Assembly (NCBI GenBank): GCA_030734395.1
Contig: JAUZTG010000004.1
Coordinates: forward strand, 248,001 to 312,000
Direction of reading: 5' to 3'
From: Sarocladium kiliense
Lineage: Eukaryota > Ascomycota > Sordariomycetes > Hypocreales > Sarocladiaceae
DNA length: 64,000 nucleotides
Part shown: positions 1 through 11,185 of the stretch, piece by piece
How the letters are laid out: each line of letters opens with the position of its first letter
How positions within the stretch are numbered: position 1 is the stretch's first letter
The notes under the pieces: generated by a model
Told to the model about the DNA's origin: nothing
Database searches by the model: none
Seen by the model: only the letters and a program-made list of their open reading frames with translations
Made by a program: the position numbers and the translations under genes

Positions 1-319
1 CAAACTGGGCGGCCAGATATACAAACGCTAGCAGCGCTTCCAGGTCAATCCCTTTGACATTGGGGTTGCTCCGTAGCCCTTGAGAGAAGAACTCCAATAA
101 AACATTGACAAGATCGTCGATCTGGGGGATTCCGGTGATGCTCCGTGTTACCGAGTCTGACATGTCTAGGACGCATGGTCCATCTGATGGTAGAGTCGAA
201 TTGCTGATGCAGACCCGCAGTGCGTCAAAGTATCCATATCGATAGGATGTGAACATGCTGGCATAGCCTCCTAGGAGTGCGCAGCCTAGCACAAGGCTGA
301 TGACTATCTTGGAAGTCAT
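1..319 (-). CDS. N-terminal part of a fungal integral membrane protein (cut by window edge)
   Basis: An open frame reads leftward from an ATG at 319 to the window edge, giving 106 complete codons without a stop. The product begins with a hydrophobic helix (about residues 4-24). A loop with three Cys follows, then a segment of the type GIPQIDDLVNVLLEFF near residue 66, and a second hydrophobic stretch starts at the edge. This layout reminds me of small multi-pass membrane proteins, including membrane terpene cyclases, found in fungal meroterpenoid clusters; that resemblance is from memory and weak. It is divergent from the P450 gene 0.9 kb away. The rest of the gene, including any introns, lies outside the window. 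Confidence 0.5.
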   Translation of the reverse strand, partial: MTSKIVISLVLGCALLGGYASMFTSYRYGYFDALRVCISNSTLPSDGPCVLDMSDSVTRSITGIPQIDDLVNVLLEFFSQGLRSNPNVKGIDLEALLAFVYLAAQF

Positions 320-1242
320 TGGTCGGGTGTTCAGGCAGCGTATGGACGGGAAGACCAGTGTGAGAGGGATGGCGACTTAGTTGAACTGACGCGGCTTGCT
401 GCACAGGAACAATTATGTCATGCTACTGCCAATCAACCACCGACTATGTCCTTGATGAAATAGTAAGGCGGTAGATGTACTGGTTCTGCTCGACCGGACC
501 GGAGACAGTTGAGATCCCGAAAGAGAAAGGCCCCTTCCAACCTAGTTTGCGAAGCATCCACGTCGAAGCTGACGCAGACGCTCGAATCAGTACGGAAAGT
601 TCCATTGCATGTGGGTGATCTCCAATGCGAGCTGTGGCGCGGACCTGGATCGCCCTACTCCGTAGATCCTCGCAGTTCTCCCAAAACAGTCAAAATCAAC
701 TCCGCCTTTGTTATTTTCACATGCTACCCAAAGTAGCGAAGCTGACTTCGAAAGAACTGCTGTATCTACGTCACTTACATGTGCTATACCCATGTCCATT
801 TGGGGAGTCAACAAGCTCGCATACTAAACCCAACCTGGAACCCTCTTGCGATTAAACCGCCCCTCCAATTGCTCGCATGACCTAAACAAGAAATAAAGCC
901 ACCCACATAGAACGGTAGCTCAGGTAGTAGGGAAGCCTCTAGAACAGTGCGGGGAATGCTTGTACTTGTTACGAGGCTTGTAAACGGAGCGGTCCCCAAT
1001 CTTAGGAGGATCAGTCGAAACGGCAGTTGACTTGCATCCTTATTACGTCCTGCGTGACGACTGGTTACGACAACTCTTGCACATGCTTGAACTGTTTTGG
1101 CCTTTTCGCGATCGATCAGGTATCAACAGATTAGCTCGTTCCTCTGTATAAGTGTCTTCGCTGTAGAAGGCGTTACAGTGCGACGACTTCTCGCAATCAT
1201 CCTCACAAAGTCACAAATACGCTTCCGAACATCGCCTTTACC
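320..1242. other. Intergenic region between divergent genes
   Basis: This should hold the promoters of the left-edge membrane protein and the P450 gene. Short ORFs on both strands (for example near 509-855) have no recognisable protein character. I see no repeat or RNA gene. Confidence 0.5.
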
Positions 1243-3012
1243 ATGACGGTTGTATCAAAGATACTTGGCTTTCCCAGCCTCACCCTGGCTGCGGTAGCGG
1301 AGGCCTTCCTCGCCATCAAAATATTCCCAGATTACTACGGCACACGAAGCCATTTGGCAGCGGTAGGCACAATACTTTGCGCAAACTATGTCTTCGGTCT
1401 CATTTTCTGGACCATCCTATATCCTAGGTTGTTCAGTCCACTTCGGCGCATCCCAGGTCCCAAGGTAAGTGGCTGTCGGATACCTCCATTTGCAAATGAA
1501 GAGAGAATCACAGACCTTGTCTGACCTCCGTGTTCGTCTAGGCCTATGTGAGCGCTGTTCATCGCGCTCTGGTGGTCAAGGGCAGGCCATCCGGAGATCT
1601 CTTCGTAGACGTCGCAAACCAATACCCTGGCGAAGATCTCGTCTCCCTAAATTTCACACGAAACCAAATCGCCCTGATGAACCCGCGGTTGATGGCGGAC
1701 CTTCTCGTTCATAAGTGCTACGACTTCTCCAAGCCGAAGAGGATCAGTGCTTTCTTGAGATACATCCTTGGAGACGGTCTCATCATCGTCGAGGAAGACC
1801 AGCATAAGTTTCTGCGGAAGAACACCACACCTGCCTTCCACTACCGACACATCAAAGAGTTGTATCCTATGATGTGGGCCAAGGGGGAGGTCCTGACGAA
1901 GGCGCTGAAGGAAGACATGGAGGAGACGGGGACTTCAGTGATCGAGCTCAACAGCTGGGCGAGTAAGGTGACGTTGGACATCATCGGAATCGCTGGTCTA
2001 GGCCGGAAGTTTGACGCGGTCGAGAAACGGAAGGATCCTCTTGCGGGGATCTATGAAGAGCTCCTTGACCCCGACCGAGAGAAGCTCATCTTTTCCATGT
2101 TGTGTCTGGCTATTGGTCGCAAGATCATTGCGCTGATCCCATGGAGGATGAATCAAGTTTTCAACCGCTTAACCGGTTCACTTGACGACATTTGCCGACC
2201 GATGATTGAAGAGAAGAAGATTGCGATAGCTGAGAAGGGAGACGACCATTTCGATGTCTTGTCGCTGCTCATGAAGTCGGGCTTGTTCACCGATGAGGCT
2301 CTGAAGGACCAACTCTTAACCTTCCTAGCCGCAGGGTACGTCACCCTGTGCGATGCAATTGATGCTGGAGGTTTATTAACAACAACATAGGCACGAGACA
2401 ACCGCGTCAGCTCTCACCTGGGCATGCTACCTCCTCACCCAATACCCCGAGGTGCAGGAGAGGCTCCGAGAAGAGGTCAAGGAAGCACTGCCAGAAGATG
2501 TCCAAAGCATGCCAGCAGCTGATCTCGCCGGCATCCTCGAACAGCTCCCGCTCCTGAACGGCATCATGCACGAAACGCTCCGACTTTACCCAACGGTGCC
2601 ACTGACCATGCGCCAAGCTCTCCGCGACACCCAAATTGGCGAGCAGTTCATCCCCGAAGGAACCGACATAATTGTTTCCATCTGGTACATCAACCGAGCA
2701 CCAGAACTGTGGGGTTCAGACGCGGCAGAGTTCAAACCAGAGCGCTGGGTCGGTGAGAACGGGAAGCCGAACCAAAACGGCGGAGCTACCAGTAATTATG
2801 ACTTCATGACATTCTTGCATGGGCCAAGAAGTTGTATTGGGCAGAACTTTGCGAAGGCTGAGATGCGGTGCTTATTGGCTGCAATGGTGAGGTCGTTTTC
2901 GTGGGAGTTGGCGATGGATAATGGGTCGGTGCTGCCTCGTGGAGTTATCACGATCAGACCTGAGAACGGCATGTATTTGAAGCTCACGCCGTTGGGTGAG
3001 AAGGCCCAGTGA
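1243..3012 (+). CDS. Cytochrome P450 monooxygenase
   Basis: Heme-thiolate monooxygenase, probably ER-anchored and NADPH-P450 reductase dependent. Three exons (1243-1464, 1542-2335, 2391-3012) with GT..AG introns give 545 residues, a normal length. The N-terminus is hydrophobic (two stretches before the PGPK hinge). The I-helix motif AAGHETTA is rebuilt exactly across intron 2 (about residues 337-344). The K-helix ExxR is in HETLRLYP, the PERF-type motif is FKPERW, and the heme loop FLHGPRSCIG carries the axial Cys near residue 487. All diagnostic residues are present, so the enzyme should be active. The substrate is unknown. It sits beside a partial membrane protein and faces an SDR gene, which fits a secondary-metabolism setting but does not prove one. 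The CYP family cannot be assigned here. Confidence 0.93.
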
Positions 3013-3331
3013 GGTCCGTTCTAGAAAATATTTCTCTTTCTTGGCTTGATTGCGCATAACCGTGTACATATAGGAGGGGCGTTAAGTAACTGCGTGAGAG
3101 GATATATCCCATTCGTCTCCTCAATGTCCCTTTCTCAATCTCCATTAGCAAACAGAGTGCTGTCGTCACGGTCCGAGAATATCATAATGAACCTCGCAAT
3201 ACGGCAGGCCGCAAATGGCTCAACCAGAAGACTGCATCGAAGCAGTGTGGCTTGCGTTACTAGCAACAGACCACGTCGAGCCCGCCGCCGCAAAGGCACT
3301 TCCATCTTCCGTCGATAGTATCGCGCGATCA
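3013..3331. other. Convergent 3' intergenic spacer
   Basis: Short spacer where the P450 and SDR genes end tail to tail. It should contain both 3' UTRs. Nothing else is recognised. Confidence 0.4.
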
Positions 3332-4255
3332 TCATGGCTGATAGTACTTTCGCCAATTGTGCTCCTCCTTAAATCCAAGGACATCTCGAATCTTCTTATT
3401 CGAAAGTGGCGCTTCATACTCGCCCAGTTCCCTGGTAATCTTCGCATCGGGCACGTACTTCTTTAGGATCTCCGCCGTGGGCTCCATCGTCGTGATGGTG
3501 TCATTCGTCGCGTTGAAGACCTGGAATCCCAGGCCATCCTTTTCGATGCATCGTACACAAATCTGGCCCAAATCCCTCGCATCGATATAGCTCCACACAT
3601 TGCGCAGCCGTGTGTCTGGCTGCCCAACGAAGCTAGGGAAAAGGCTGGCGTACTCTGATGGCTCAATGACATTGCCGATGCGCAAGGCGTAGATGTCTAC
3701 GCCAAAGCGACGCGCGAAAGTGGCACCGATTCGCTCGCCACAGACCTTGCTGAGGGCGTATGAGTCTTCTGGTACAACTTCGTCGTCCTCGCTCAGAGGC
3801 AAGTGGTCCGGCTTGACATCGCCTTGCGCGAAGCAGATACCATACGTGGTTTCGCTGGAGGCGAGGATGATTTTCTTCACACCAAGTTTGCAGGCCGCTT
3901 CGACGACATTGTAAGTCGACGTGACGTTAGCCTGGAAGGTCTCGTTATCCGGTACAATCATGTTACGAGCATAAGCCCCAAAGTGAATGACCACGTCCGG
4001 TGGCGTGGGCAGCGTAGCGCCAGCATACCCACTCATGCTCGGATGAGAGGTCAGGGCATTGAAAACCTGACCCGATTTCGTCAGGTCGGTCTTGACGGTA
4101 TAGACATCCTCATTCACACCTTGACCGTCTGGGTTGGGAAGCGGATTGAGGTCGAGATTGAGAACAGTGTGGCCGGCTTTGCGTAGGACTGGAATTACGT
4201 GTCGTCCAGCCTTACCGCTGCCGCCAGTGAAGACAATTCGTTTTCCTGATGGCAT
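3332..4255 (-). CDS. NAD(P)-dependent epimerase/dehydratase (extended SDR)
   Basis: Single-exon gene of 307 residues. The Rossmann signature TGGSGKAG lies at about residues 10-17, with an acidic residue after beta-2 (LDLNPLP), which favours NAD. An ASSETTYG segment supplies the catalytic Ser/Thr, and YALSK (near residue 168) is the YxxxK catalytic pair. These define an extended SDR of the UDP-glucose 4-epimerase / uronate dehydrogenase-like group. The substrate may be a sugar nucleotide or a small carbonyl compound and cannot be fixed from sequence. A TATA-like element lies about 66 bases upstream of the ATG. It is convergent with the P450 gene. Confidence 0.88.
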   Translation of the reverse strand: MPSGKRIVFTGGSGKAGRHVIPVLRKAGHTVLNLDLNPLPNPDGQGVNEDVYTVKTDLTKSGQVFNALTSHPSMSGYAGATLPTPPDVVIHFGAYARNMIVPDNETFQANVTSTYNVVEAACKLGVKKIILASSETTYGICFAQGDVKPDHLPLSEDDEVVPEDSYALSKVCGERIGATFARRFGVDIYALRIGNVIEPSEYASLFPSFVGQPDTRLRNVWSYIDARDLGQICVRCIEKDGLGFQVFNATNDTITTMEPTAEILKKYVPDAKITRELGEYEAPLSNKKIRDVLGFKEEHNWRKYYQP

Positions 4256-5287
4256 TGTGAGAAGTATTGAAGATTGGATACAGAAATGAGGGATGATGGC
4301 ACACCTCGCTTGAGTTTACCTTATATACAGGTACGGGTACTTGGATCCATGCAGTCATCGCTAAATAGTGATGTCAGGGCTGGGGTAAGTTAGCACGTTG
4401 TAGATTACACACCATGCGGGATTGCGGGATTGAAACGTGCCAGGGGGGGGCCATATAGCCGGACGGGGCTTGTCCTCCGGATGGTATGGCTGTTCACCAT
4501 GATATGTATGATGTTAGGTAGTTGAGTTCGCCATGCTGGTCATGAGCAAACTGATGCTTCATGGACGAAACTTACCTTGCGTTGTCAGCGCAAGACTTGA
4601 CCCAGCATGATGAACATCTCAATGTGAGGCGCCTGCTTTGATTGGTGTGTACCTGGTGAGAACCCTGACGGATCAAGTATCACGAGTCGAGCTGCAGTGA
4701 GACGCGTACCAAAACCATGATTAGGCAGCGGCTGCACCCGTCAAGGTCCCCAGAATGAGGCTGGCCCCTTTTCTTAAAAATTGCAGATCATCTTGATATA
4801 ATTGCCCGATTCCCATCGTGCTGTCCCTCAAGTTTCTCTGTGCTTCGACTTCGCATTGCCTAACAGAACGAAGTTGTAGGGTAAGAAGTCCAGCCCCGAG
4901 CTTCTGGTCCAACCAGCCAATCGCGTGCCCGTTTTTAGCGATTCTGGGCTGCTACTGCGCTGATGCGCGACCTACGTCAGCGAGCGACACCGACACCCTG
5001 CGTGCAGCTTCGACATTTCAGCCTCTCGAGTCTCGCAGCCTTCCCCTCCATTCCGCGCCTGTCTATCCCTGCACAACGTGGCCATACATCTCCAGCAACC
5101 CTTCAAGGCTGGACGTCTGCGACAGTTACACCAGCTGCCTTTTTGTTCGGCTGAATTACCGACCTCACCTACACCAGCGTTCTCAAATCATCACCGGAAG
5201 CGGCTCGGCGCATGACAACAGGAACCAGCCTTCCATCTCAGTCTCGGAGCGCGAAGGCCGTGGTTGCCCGCCTCATCGCCAATCGCC
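4256..5287. other. Intergenic region, divergent promoters of SDR and zinc transporter
   Basis: About 1 kb with a G-run near 4443-4450 and no coding signal. It should hold the SDR promoter (minus) and the ZIP transporter promoter (plus). Confidence 0.4.
4321..4327 (-). promoter_or_regulatory. TATA-like box upstream of the SDR gene
   Basis: The minus strand reads TATATAA about 66 bases before the SDR start codon, a normal distance for a fungal TATA element. Assigned by sequence and position only. Confidence 0.4.
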
Positions 5288-7109
5288 ATGGAGTTATCGA
5301 CTAGAGACCTCGACAATGATACCCGAGGATGGATCATGTGCATCGTAAGCGGTGTTGGTCAGTCTCATTGCACCCCTTGCGCCTCGCACCTCCAGCTCTA
5401 ACTGTCTCCAGCATGTGTCTTCGGTGCCGCCATTATCTGTGTTGACGTTATTGTCCGTCTTTTCCCCGGGAAACGCAATTTTCACATCCAGGAAAGTAAT
5501 GTTTTCCTGGCTTGCTCGCTGAGCTTGAGCTTCGGTGTTATGGTAAGCATCTCTGGTAACACGACAGCTCACCACTCCCTACTGACCCATGTCTTTTCCC
5601 GGGCAGCTCTTCTCTGCCTTGTACAGCATGCTGCCAGAATCAAAAGGCTATCTCGAAGATGATGGCTGGCCCGACCAGACTGCTGGTCTGGTTATGATGG
5701 GATGCTTCATCGGCGGCTTTTTTGGCATCCAGGTTGTGTCCCGCGTCCTCCACCGATTCATGCCCTCCCACGTAGTAGATTGCGACCATTCACATGACGA
5801 ACAAACCGCCGACGACGAGCAATCGTATCGATCTGCAAGTCACGACCGGCAAGATTCTCGCGTGAGTCGATCTCGAAGGCGCTTCTCGCGAAGGAGGTCA
5901 TCACGGCCAACAAGCGTTAAACTTGGCCACGGACTCGAGAATGGCCTCAATCATGCGAACGAATCGACGCCTCTCCTTGATTCCGAAACGAACGGGAGAC
6001 CCAGGTCATCAAAGCGCGTGGCCTCAGACCAAAGCGCAGAGATGGCGGAACGACCCGGCGTACCACTCGCAGCGACGCGTACACGTGCAGCGACAGCTGG
6101 GCTGGGTCAGGTCAGTAGACGACCTTCCATGTTCCAGGTTCAGAAAAGAGTTATGTCCTTTGTAAAGGACACCAAGAACAACTGCGACGAGCTAGGATCT
6201 TGTTACGGCTTCACTGACCCTTGTGGCCAAGAATGCTTCAAGCACCTGGGCAGTCGACCGAACCTGGGGACTGCTGGTCAGCGTGGCCCAGCAATGCTGC
6301 GGACCACCACAGGGCCGTTCTATCCTGCGTCAGGTTCTGTGTTTCATGGAGGGCACGATCAACATCGTGATGAACATGCCGAGCCTACAAGTCCGTTATT
6401 TAGAACCAGCCGTGCTGCTTCAAGAGAGCCTATGGAGCCTCCGTTAGAGGAAGTCCCTGAAGACCACTCCCCGCCTGCCGTTGATGACCATCACTCTCAT
6501 AATCAAGGGCACGGCCACAGCCACGGTCACGATCACAGCCACGGTCACGATCACAGCCATAACCACGATCACGATGTAGCTCACGAAGTGGATGAAGATC
6601 TCGAGGCCCAACACCATCACCATGTCCCCACCAACGCCTTTCTATCCATCGGGTTACAGACGTCCATCGCCATCGCCCTCCACAAGTTTCCCGAAGGTTT
6701 CATCACCTATGCCACCAATCATGCCAACCCACAGCTCGGCTTCAACGTCTTCATGGCTCTCTTCGTTCACAATATCTCAGAAGGCTTTGCCATGTGTCTT
6801 CCTCTCTACATGGCTCTCGGCTCCCGTTGGCGCGCCATGGCCTGGTCTGCCGCCCTTGGTGGATTATCTCAACCCCTGGGTGCCGGCATCGCCGCCCTTT
6901 GGTTCCATCTTGCGAAGAGATCACACATGACACCCAGCCCCGTCGCGTATGCTTGCTTGTTCGCGGCGACATCTGGGATCATGGTTAGTGTTGCGCTGCA
7001 GCTGTTCGTCGAGAGCTTGAGTCTCAACCACAATCGCCACTTATCCATCTTCTTCGGATTCCTCGGCATGGCGATTCTGGGTCTCAGCAATGCTTTCTTC
7101 TCGCATTAA
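5288..7109 (+). CDS. ZIP-family zinc transporter (Zrt3-like)
   Basis: Predicted divalent-metal (zinc) transporter, probably on an organelle membrane such as the vacuole, by analogy with yeast Zrt3. Three exons (5288-5357, 5412-5542, 5607-7109) give 567 residues. The two short 5' exons encode the first two membrane helices and splice in frame onto LFSALYSMLPE. The C-terminal half has paired ZIP metal-site motifs, HKFPEGF and HNISEGF. Between them and the N-terminal helices lies a long hydrophilic loop with Arg/Ser-rich sequence and a dense His-Gly-His-Asp tract (about 6500-6590) built partly from an 18-base repeat. Such His loops bind or sense metal in ZIP proteins. The extra-long loop is typical of the fungal members. 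Confidence 0.88.
6511..6566 (+). repeat. 18-bp tandem repeat encoding a His-rich tract
   Basis: The unit CACAGCCACGGTCACGAT repeats in tandem, with degenerate flanking copies, inside the ZIP transporter loop. It encodes alternating His with Gly, Ser and Asp. Copy number in such an in-frame repeat may vary among isolates. Confidence 0.7.
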
Positions 7110-7543
7110 GATGCTTTCACAGAAAACGGTTCGAAGGATACAACTGGTATCGCGCTGACATCGAAAGAGGAAAGAGAAGGAGGCGTGTACGGCTATGGCT
7201 TGATTTTCATTGGAGTTCGAATAGGATACGCATCATTGCTACAGTTACGGGTCATCGGAAACGGAAATAGAATGGTCACGGAGCAGTACCTAGATACTTG
7301 ACACCGGAAAGCAGCATCATTGTTTCAGCGATTTCGCTTTCGTATTGACTTCTCATGCCATCATACGCCCTGCTCAGCTCTTTATTCATGTCCAGAGCTC
7401 TTCCGTTCCATGAGCGAGCATTTTCCCGGGAGTTTGTTCATCAAATCGTACTAAGTGTCCTCAGTCCTTCAACACTTTTGAGAGCCATGTCACCCCAAAC
7501 TCCTAACAGCAAAGAAACGCCAGGTTTCCTGACCATGACTGAA
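7110..7543. other. Convergent 3' intergenic region
   Basis: Spacer between the tail-to-tail ZIP transporter and TFIIIA genes. I see nothing beyond probable 3' UTR sequence. Confidence 0.4.
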
Positions 7544-9084
7544 TCACACGAGTGATAGTGCTGGGTCAATGTTTGTATCTAGACCCTCGTCTCGGGCCAA
7601 GAGGAGGATGTTCGCTTCATCCTCAGCCCATTCGTCCTGCGGTGGATCAAAGTCCATCTCCGAGGCGAAGATGTTTTCCTCAGGCATGTCGTCTGCAGGC
7701 CAGACGGAATCCTGAAGCTGCATATCAAATGAAGAAGGATCAAGCGCTGCGCTGGAAGGTGTTGCGGCTTCGGTGTTGCCATGGTGGCGAGCCATATGCA
7801 TGCCCAGGTCGTGGTATCGAAGGAAAGGCTCGTTGCAGGAGGGGCAAGTGATGATGTCCTTGGTAGATGCGGCGCCAGAGATTTCGTCAAGCGGATCGGC
7901 AGGTGATTGCTCTGGTTGTGAGATTTTGGGGCGAACAAAACCGAGGTGCTTGAAGCGAACATGATCCTCCAGACGAGCTTTCGAGCTGAACTTGTCGCCA
8001 CAGCCTTGGTCATCTGTCCACGTGCCAAAGTCTAGTCCTACAATCTGGACTTGTCCACAAACATATCGAAACCCTTCGTGTGCAGAGCGAATGTGTGTCT
8101 TCAAATTCGCCTTCTTGGTGAAGCTCTTGTTGCAGCCTTCATGTGGACAAAGAACCGTCTTCCTCTCCTCAACCGTGCGACCGGAATGATGAACTTCGAC
8201 ATGCTCTTCCATAGCCCACTTGGAAGAAGATTTGAAGTCACAGAAGAGACAGTTCTGATGCTCCTGCTTCATATGCGCCAACAGTAACGCCTCAGTCGTG
8301 AATCCAACCCGCACATCGTCCTTGTTGCCATCATCTCCTTGAACTGGGCACTCGGCGCACCAGAAGCGAAGTTCGCCATGCTCCTTCTCTCGGTGTCGTC
8401 GCAGGGATGCTTTCGTATCGAAGCCAGCATCACAGCCCAGCTCGGAGCATTGGAAAGCTCGGACATGGAGGTGCTCCTTGCGGATGTGCACGTTGAGTGT
8501 ATCTCGTTTCCGGAAGCTCTGTCCGCAATCTTGACATCGAAATCTGTCTGCTCCATCGTGGACAGCTTGATGGCGCTTTAATCTCGTGCCGGTCGCAAAG
8601 GTCTTCCCACAGCCGTCTCGTTGGCATACATGTTTCCGCTCAAGGGTATGAGTACCTTTTATGTGCTGTTTGAGGTGTTTGTCTTCGATATAATCCTTGT
8701 CGCAGTCGGGATAGGGACATTTGAAAGGACGGGAATTCGTGTGTGAGTTGAGGTGGTCGCGGAGGCGGGCAGGACGGTTGAAGGTCTTGGGACAGCCTGG
8801 CCATGTGCATGCGAGGGTTTTGAGATCGGATGGAAACTTTGCGCGGGGGGTTGTTGCGCCTGTAACGGTCGATTCGGCATCACCCGTTGAACTGGGGGTG
8901 GGAGTGTTTGTATACTCGTCGTCCATGTCGTCCTCGATTACTGTGGGCGGTCAGCATTGAGCCTCTAGGCAGGAGATCATGGAAACGGCGGAATTGACTT
9001 ACTCGGGGGATAGAGGGATTCGACGACGAGCTTCTTGGGTGATGAAGCACCCGGCGGCTGGTCCACAGCCGGCCTTTTGCTCAT
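7544..9084 (-). CDS. Transcription factor IIIA-like C2H2 zinc-finger protein
   Basis: Probable TFIIIA, which binds the 5S rRNA gene internal promoter and recruits TFIIIC/TFIIIB for RNA polymerase III. Exon 1 (9003-9084) and exon 2 (7544-8940) join across a 62-base intron to give 492 residues beginning MSKRPAVDQPP. About ten C2H2 fingers run in series. Fingers 1-3 and 8 are the canonical C-x4-C type with TGT/TH-like linkers. Finger 6 has a long Cys-His spacing, and finger 9 has an insertion of about 18 residues between its two Cys. This series with irregular later fingers is characteristic of fungal TFIIIA rather than of regulators with two fingers. The C-terminus is acidic. It is divergent from RPB6. 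Confidence 0.85.
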
Positions 9085-9432
9085 TATGGGACTTGATGTG
9101 GTGAACTGCTGACCATTGGAAAGGTGACTGCAATTGATCGAAAGACAAGAACCGGCAGAACTTGTGAAATTTAGGCGGTGACGCTGTAACTTTTTGGGTG
9201 GTGGGGGACGAGCTGATGTAGTGGCGCCTTGGCATGCCACACACCCTTCGCCGGAAGATTGTCGGTAAAACTACCCTTCCGCGGCCAGCGGATTTTAACG
9301 AGGCAGCCGTCGCGCAGTAGTGAAAGAAAAGTCACGAACCGATTCAACCTGCTATTCAAAGGCATCATCCTTTCGAACGGTCGCCAACCCACGCTCTTTA
9401 TCCCTACTACACTCGGCAGGACCTCCGCGAAT
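9085..9432. promoter_or_regulatory. Shared divergent promoter of TFIIIA and RPB6
   Basis: Only 348 bases separate the two start codons, so both promoters must lie here or overlap. No canonical TATA box is evident. Confidence 0.6.
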
Positions 9433-10004
9433 ATGTCTGACTTCGGTGAAGATCCGATCGGCAACGACGGCGGGTTCGTTCCTCCTTGTCGCACCCGCCT
9501 GACCATTTACTAATCATCTATGATCAGCGACGAGCCTACCTACGAGGATGAGGAGCTCAACGAGTACTACGACCCTGAAGTCAGCGAGAACGGCGAGGCC
9601 AACCAGCAAAATGGCGCCGAAGACGACAATATCATCGCATCTGGTGATCCTTCCGCAGCAGCAAATGCGATCAGGAGCGGGCCTGGCGCCATCAAGGACA
9701 AGAAGATCCCCGACGACGAGCGGACTACGACCCCATACATGACCAAGTACGAGCGCGCGCGCATTCTTGGAACACGGTCACTCCAGATCAGCATGAACGC
9801 GCCGGTTCTGATCGACCTTGAGGGCGAGACTGATCCTCTGCTCATTGCGCAGAAGGAGCTCAAGGAGAAGAAGATTCCACTGATCGTGCGGCGTTACATG
9901 CCTGACGGATAGTGAGTCGCTTTCGAACGCAAAAGATTGGGAACTGGGCGTGCTAACAAATTGGTAGCTACGAGGACTGGACCTGTGAGGAACTGCTCCA
10001 GTAA
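9433..10004 (+). CDS. RPB6: RNA polymerase I/II/III common subunit RPB6 (ABC23)
   Basis: Small shared subunit of the three nuclear RNA polymerases, at the base of the clamp. Three exons (9433-9473, 9528-9911, 9968-10004) give 153 residues. The N-terminal half is acidic. The conserved core follows: TTPYMTKYERARILGTRSLQ, then an APVLIDLEGETDPL segment and a VRRYMPDG segment. The last exon supplies YYEDWTCEELLQ, the usual C-terminal strand. Both introns have clear donor and acceptor sites. Length and core match the family closely. Confidence 0.95.
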
Positions 10005-11185
10005 GGTTCACGGGATGGAGGAGGCCCAGCTGTCGACGATTGTTAGGACACATGCCGTATACTCGTCGTCTTGATTTACCTCAAATTTGGCGAGAGTGAA
10101 AGCTCTTCGGCAAGTGTGTTGTAACTGTCGCGATGGCTGCCTGCAAACATGTTTTGAAGCGAGGCGTTATGACATTTATTCTTGGCAAAGAATGGAACTA
10201 GACAAAAAAAACCACATACAATGAGACCAACGGCATTTCTACAACGCTTGTCTGGTTTGGATTTTCTCGTTGCTGCTGAACATGTCCCGTCCAACTTGTG
10301 TTTGCTTCAGCTTAAGTGCGTGCAGTGGCTGATGGCTGCTGTTGTCCACCGAATCAGCTGTCTCGTTTCAAGGGCGAAGCAGGGTCCTTTGTCTCACCGC
10401 AACCCTCGGGATATTTAGATGGCTTGTACCACCTAAGCTTGCATTTCACAAGGTTTGCATAGCGGTCAAGGCACGAGGCTAGGTCCGACATTGACGCAAT
10501 AGCGATGAACAAGACTGCTGCTGCTGGAAGCTGACTCTAGGGGAGACATTGCCTGCAACAAATGCGACTTGGGTGTCAAGTGATTCGCATTTCGCTATGT
10601 TTCCCTATCAATGATCTTGGCTGCATCCTATCGTGCGTTACTCAAGCTGATCTGACAGACAACCCGAGGTGAGCAACTCTCCACCGAGTCCCAACCAGTC
10701 AAAGAAGCAAACAAGCGCCCAGCCGGCACCCTAAGCCGTCGATCACTTCGTATCAATAGCAGCCCACACGGAGATCCCCAGTATTTTGTCTTCCCTCCCT
10801 GTTCTCGTCCTTTCCGGCACTTGAACCGATGACGTCGGCATTTAATGGCGATCGTCCCCGCCGGCGGATAGTCTTGGCGCATTACAGTAACGCACGCATC
10901 TATGCCGCTTCTCTGGGTCTGTAGCGTGATGCATTGACATGAAGAGCAAGGGAGGGATGGGCGTTGTAATGTGATTCAAGGGTATTGTGCAACGTGCAGT
11001 AGTGTTGTTTGTCTGGCGCGTGGTGGGGAGCTGCAGGTTGAGTTGTATAAGACGACGATGGCCCAGCCTCCTCCTTCTTTCTCTCCCTTCTTCGCTCCAA
11101 GCCAGCCACCCTTTCATATGACTCTTTTCATCCCGAACACGCAAAATTGAACTAACTATTCCATTCCTACGACATCAAGAACACA
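10005..11185. other. Intergenic region with secreted-protein promoter
   Basis: No coding signal. Near the right end are a TATAAG element (about 11046-11051) and a strong pyrimidine-rich tract (about 11067-11098) ahead of the small secreted protein gene, as in many fungal promoters. Confidence 0.45.
11046..11051 (+). promoter_or_regulatory. TATA-like box of the small secreted protein gene
   Basis: TATAAG lies about 140 bases before the start codon, followed by a CT-rich tract. Confidence 0.35.
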
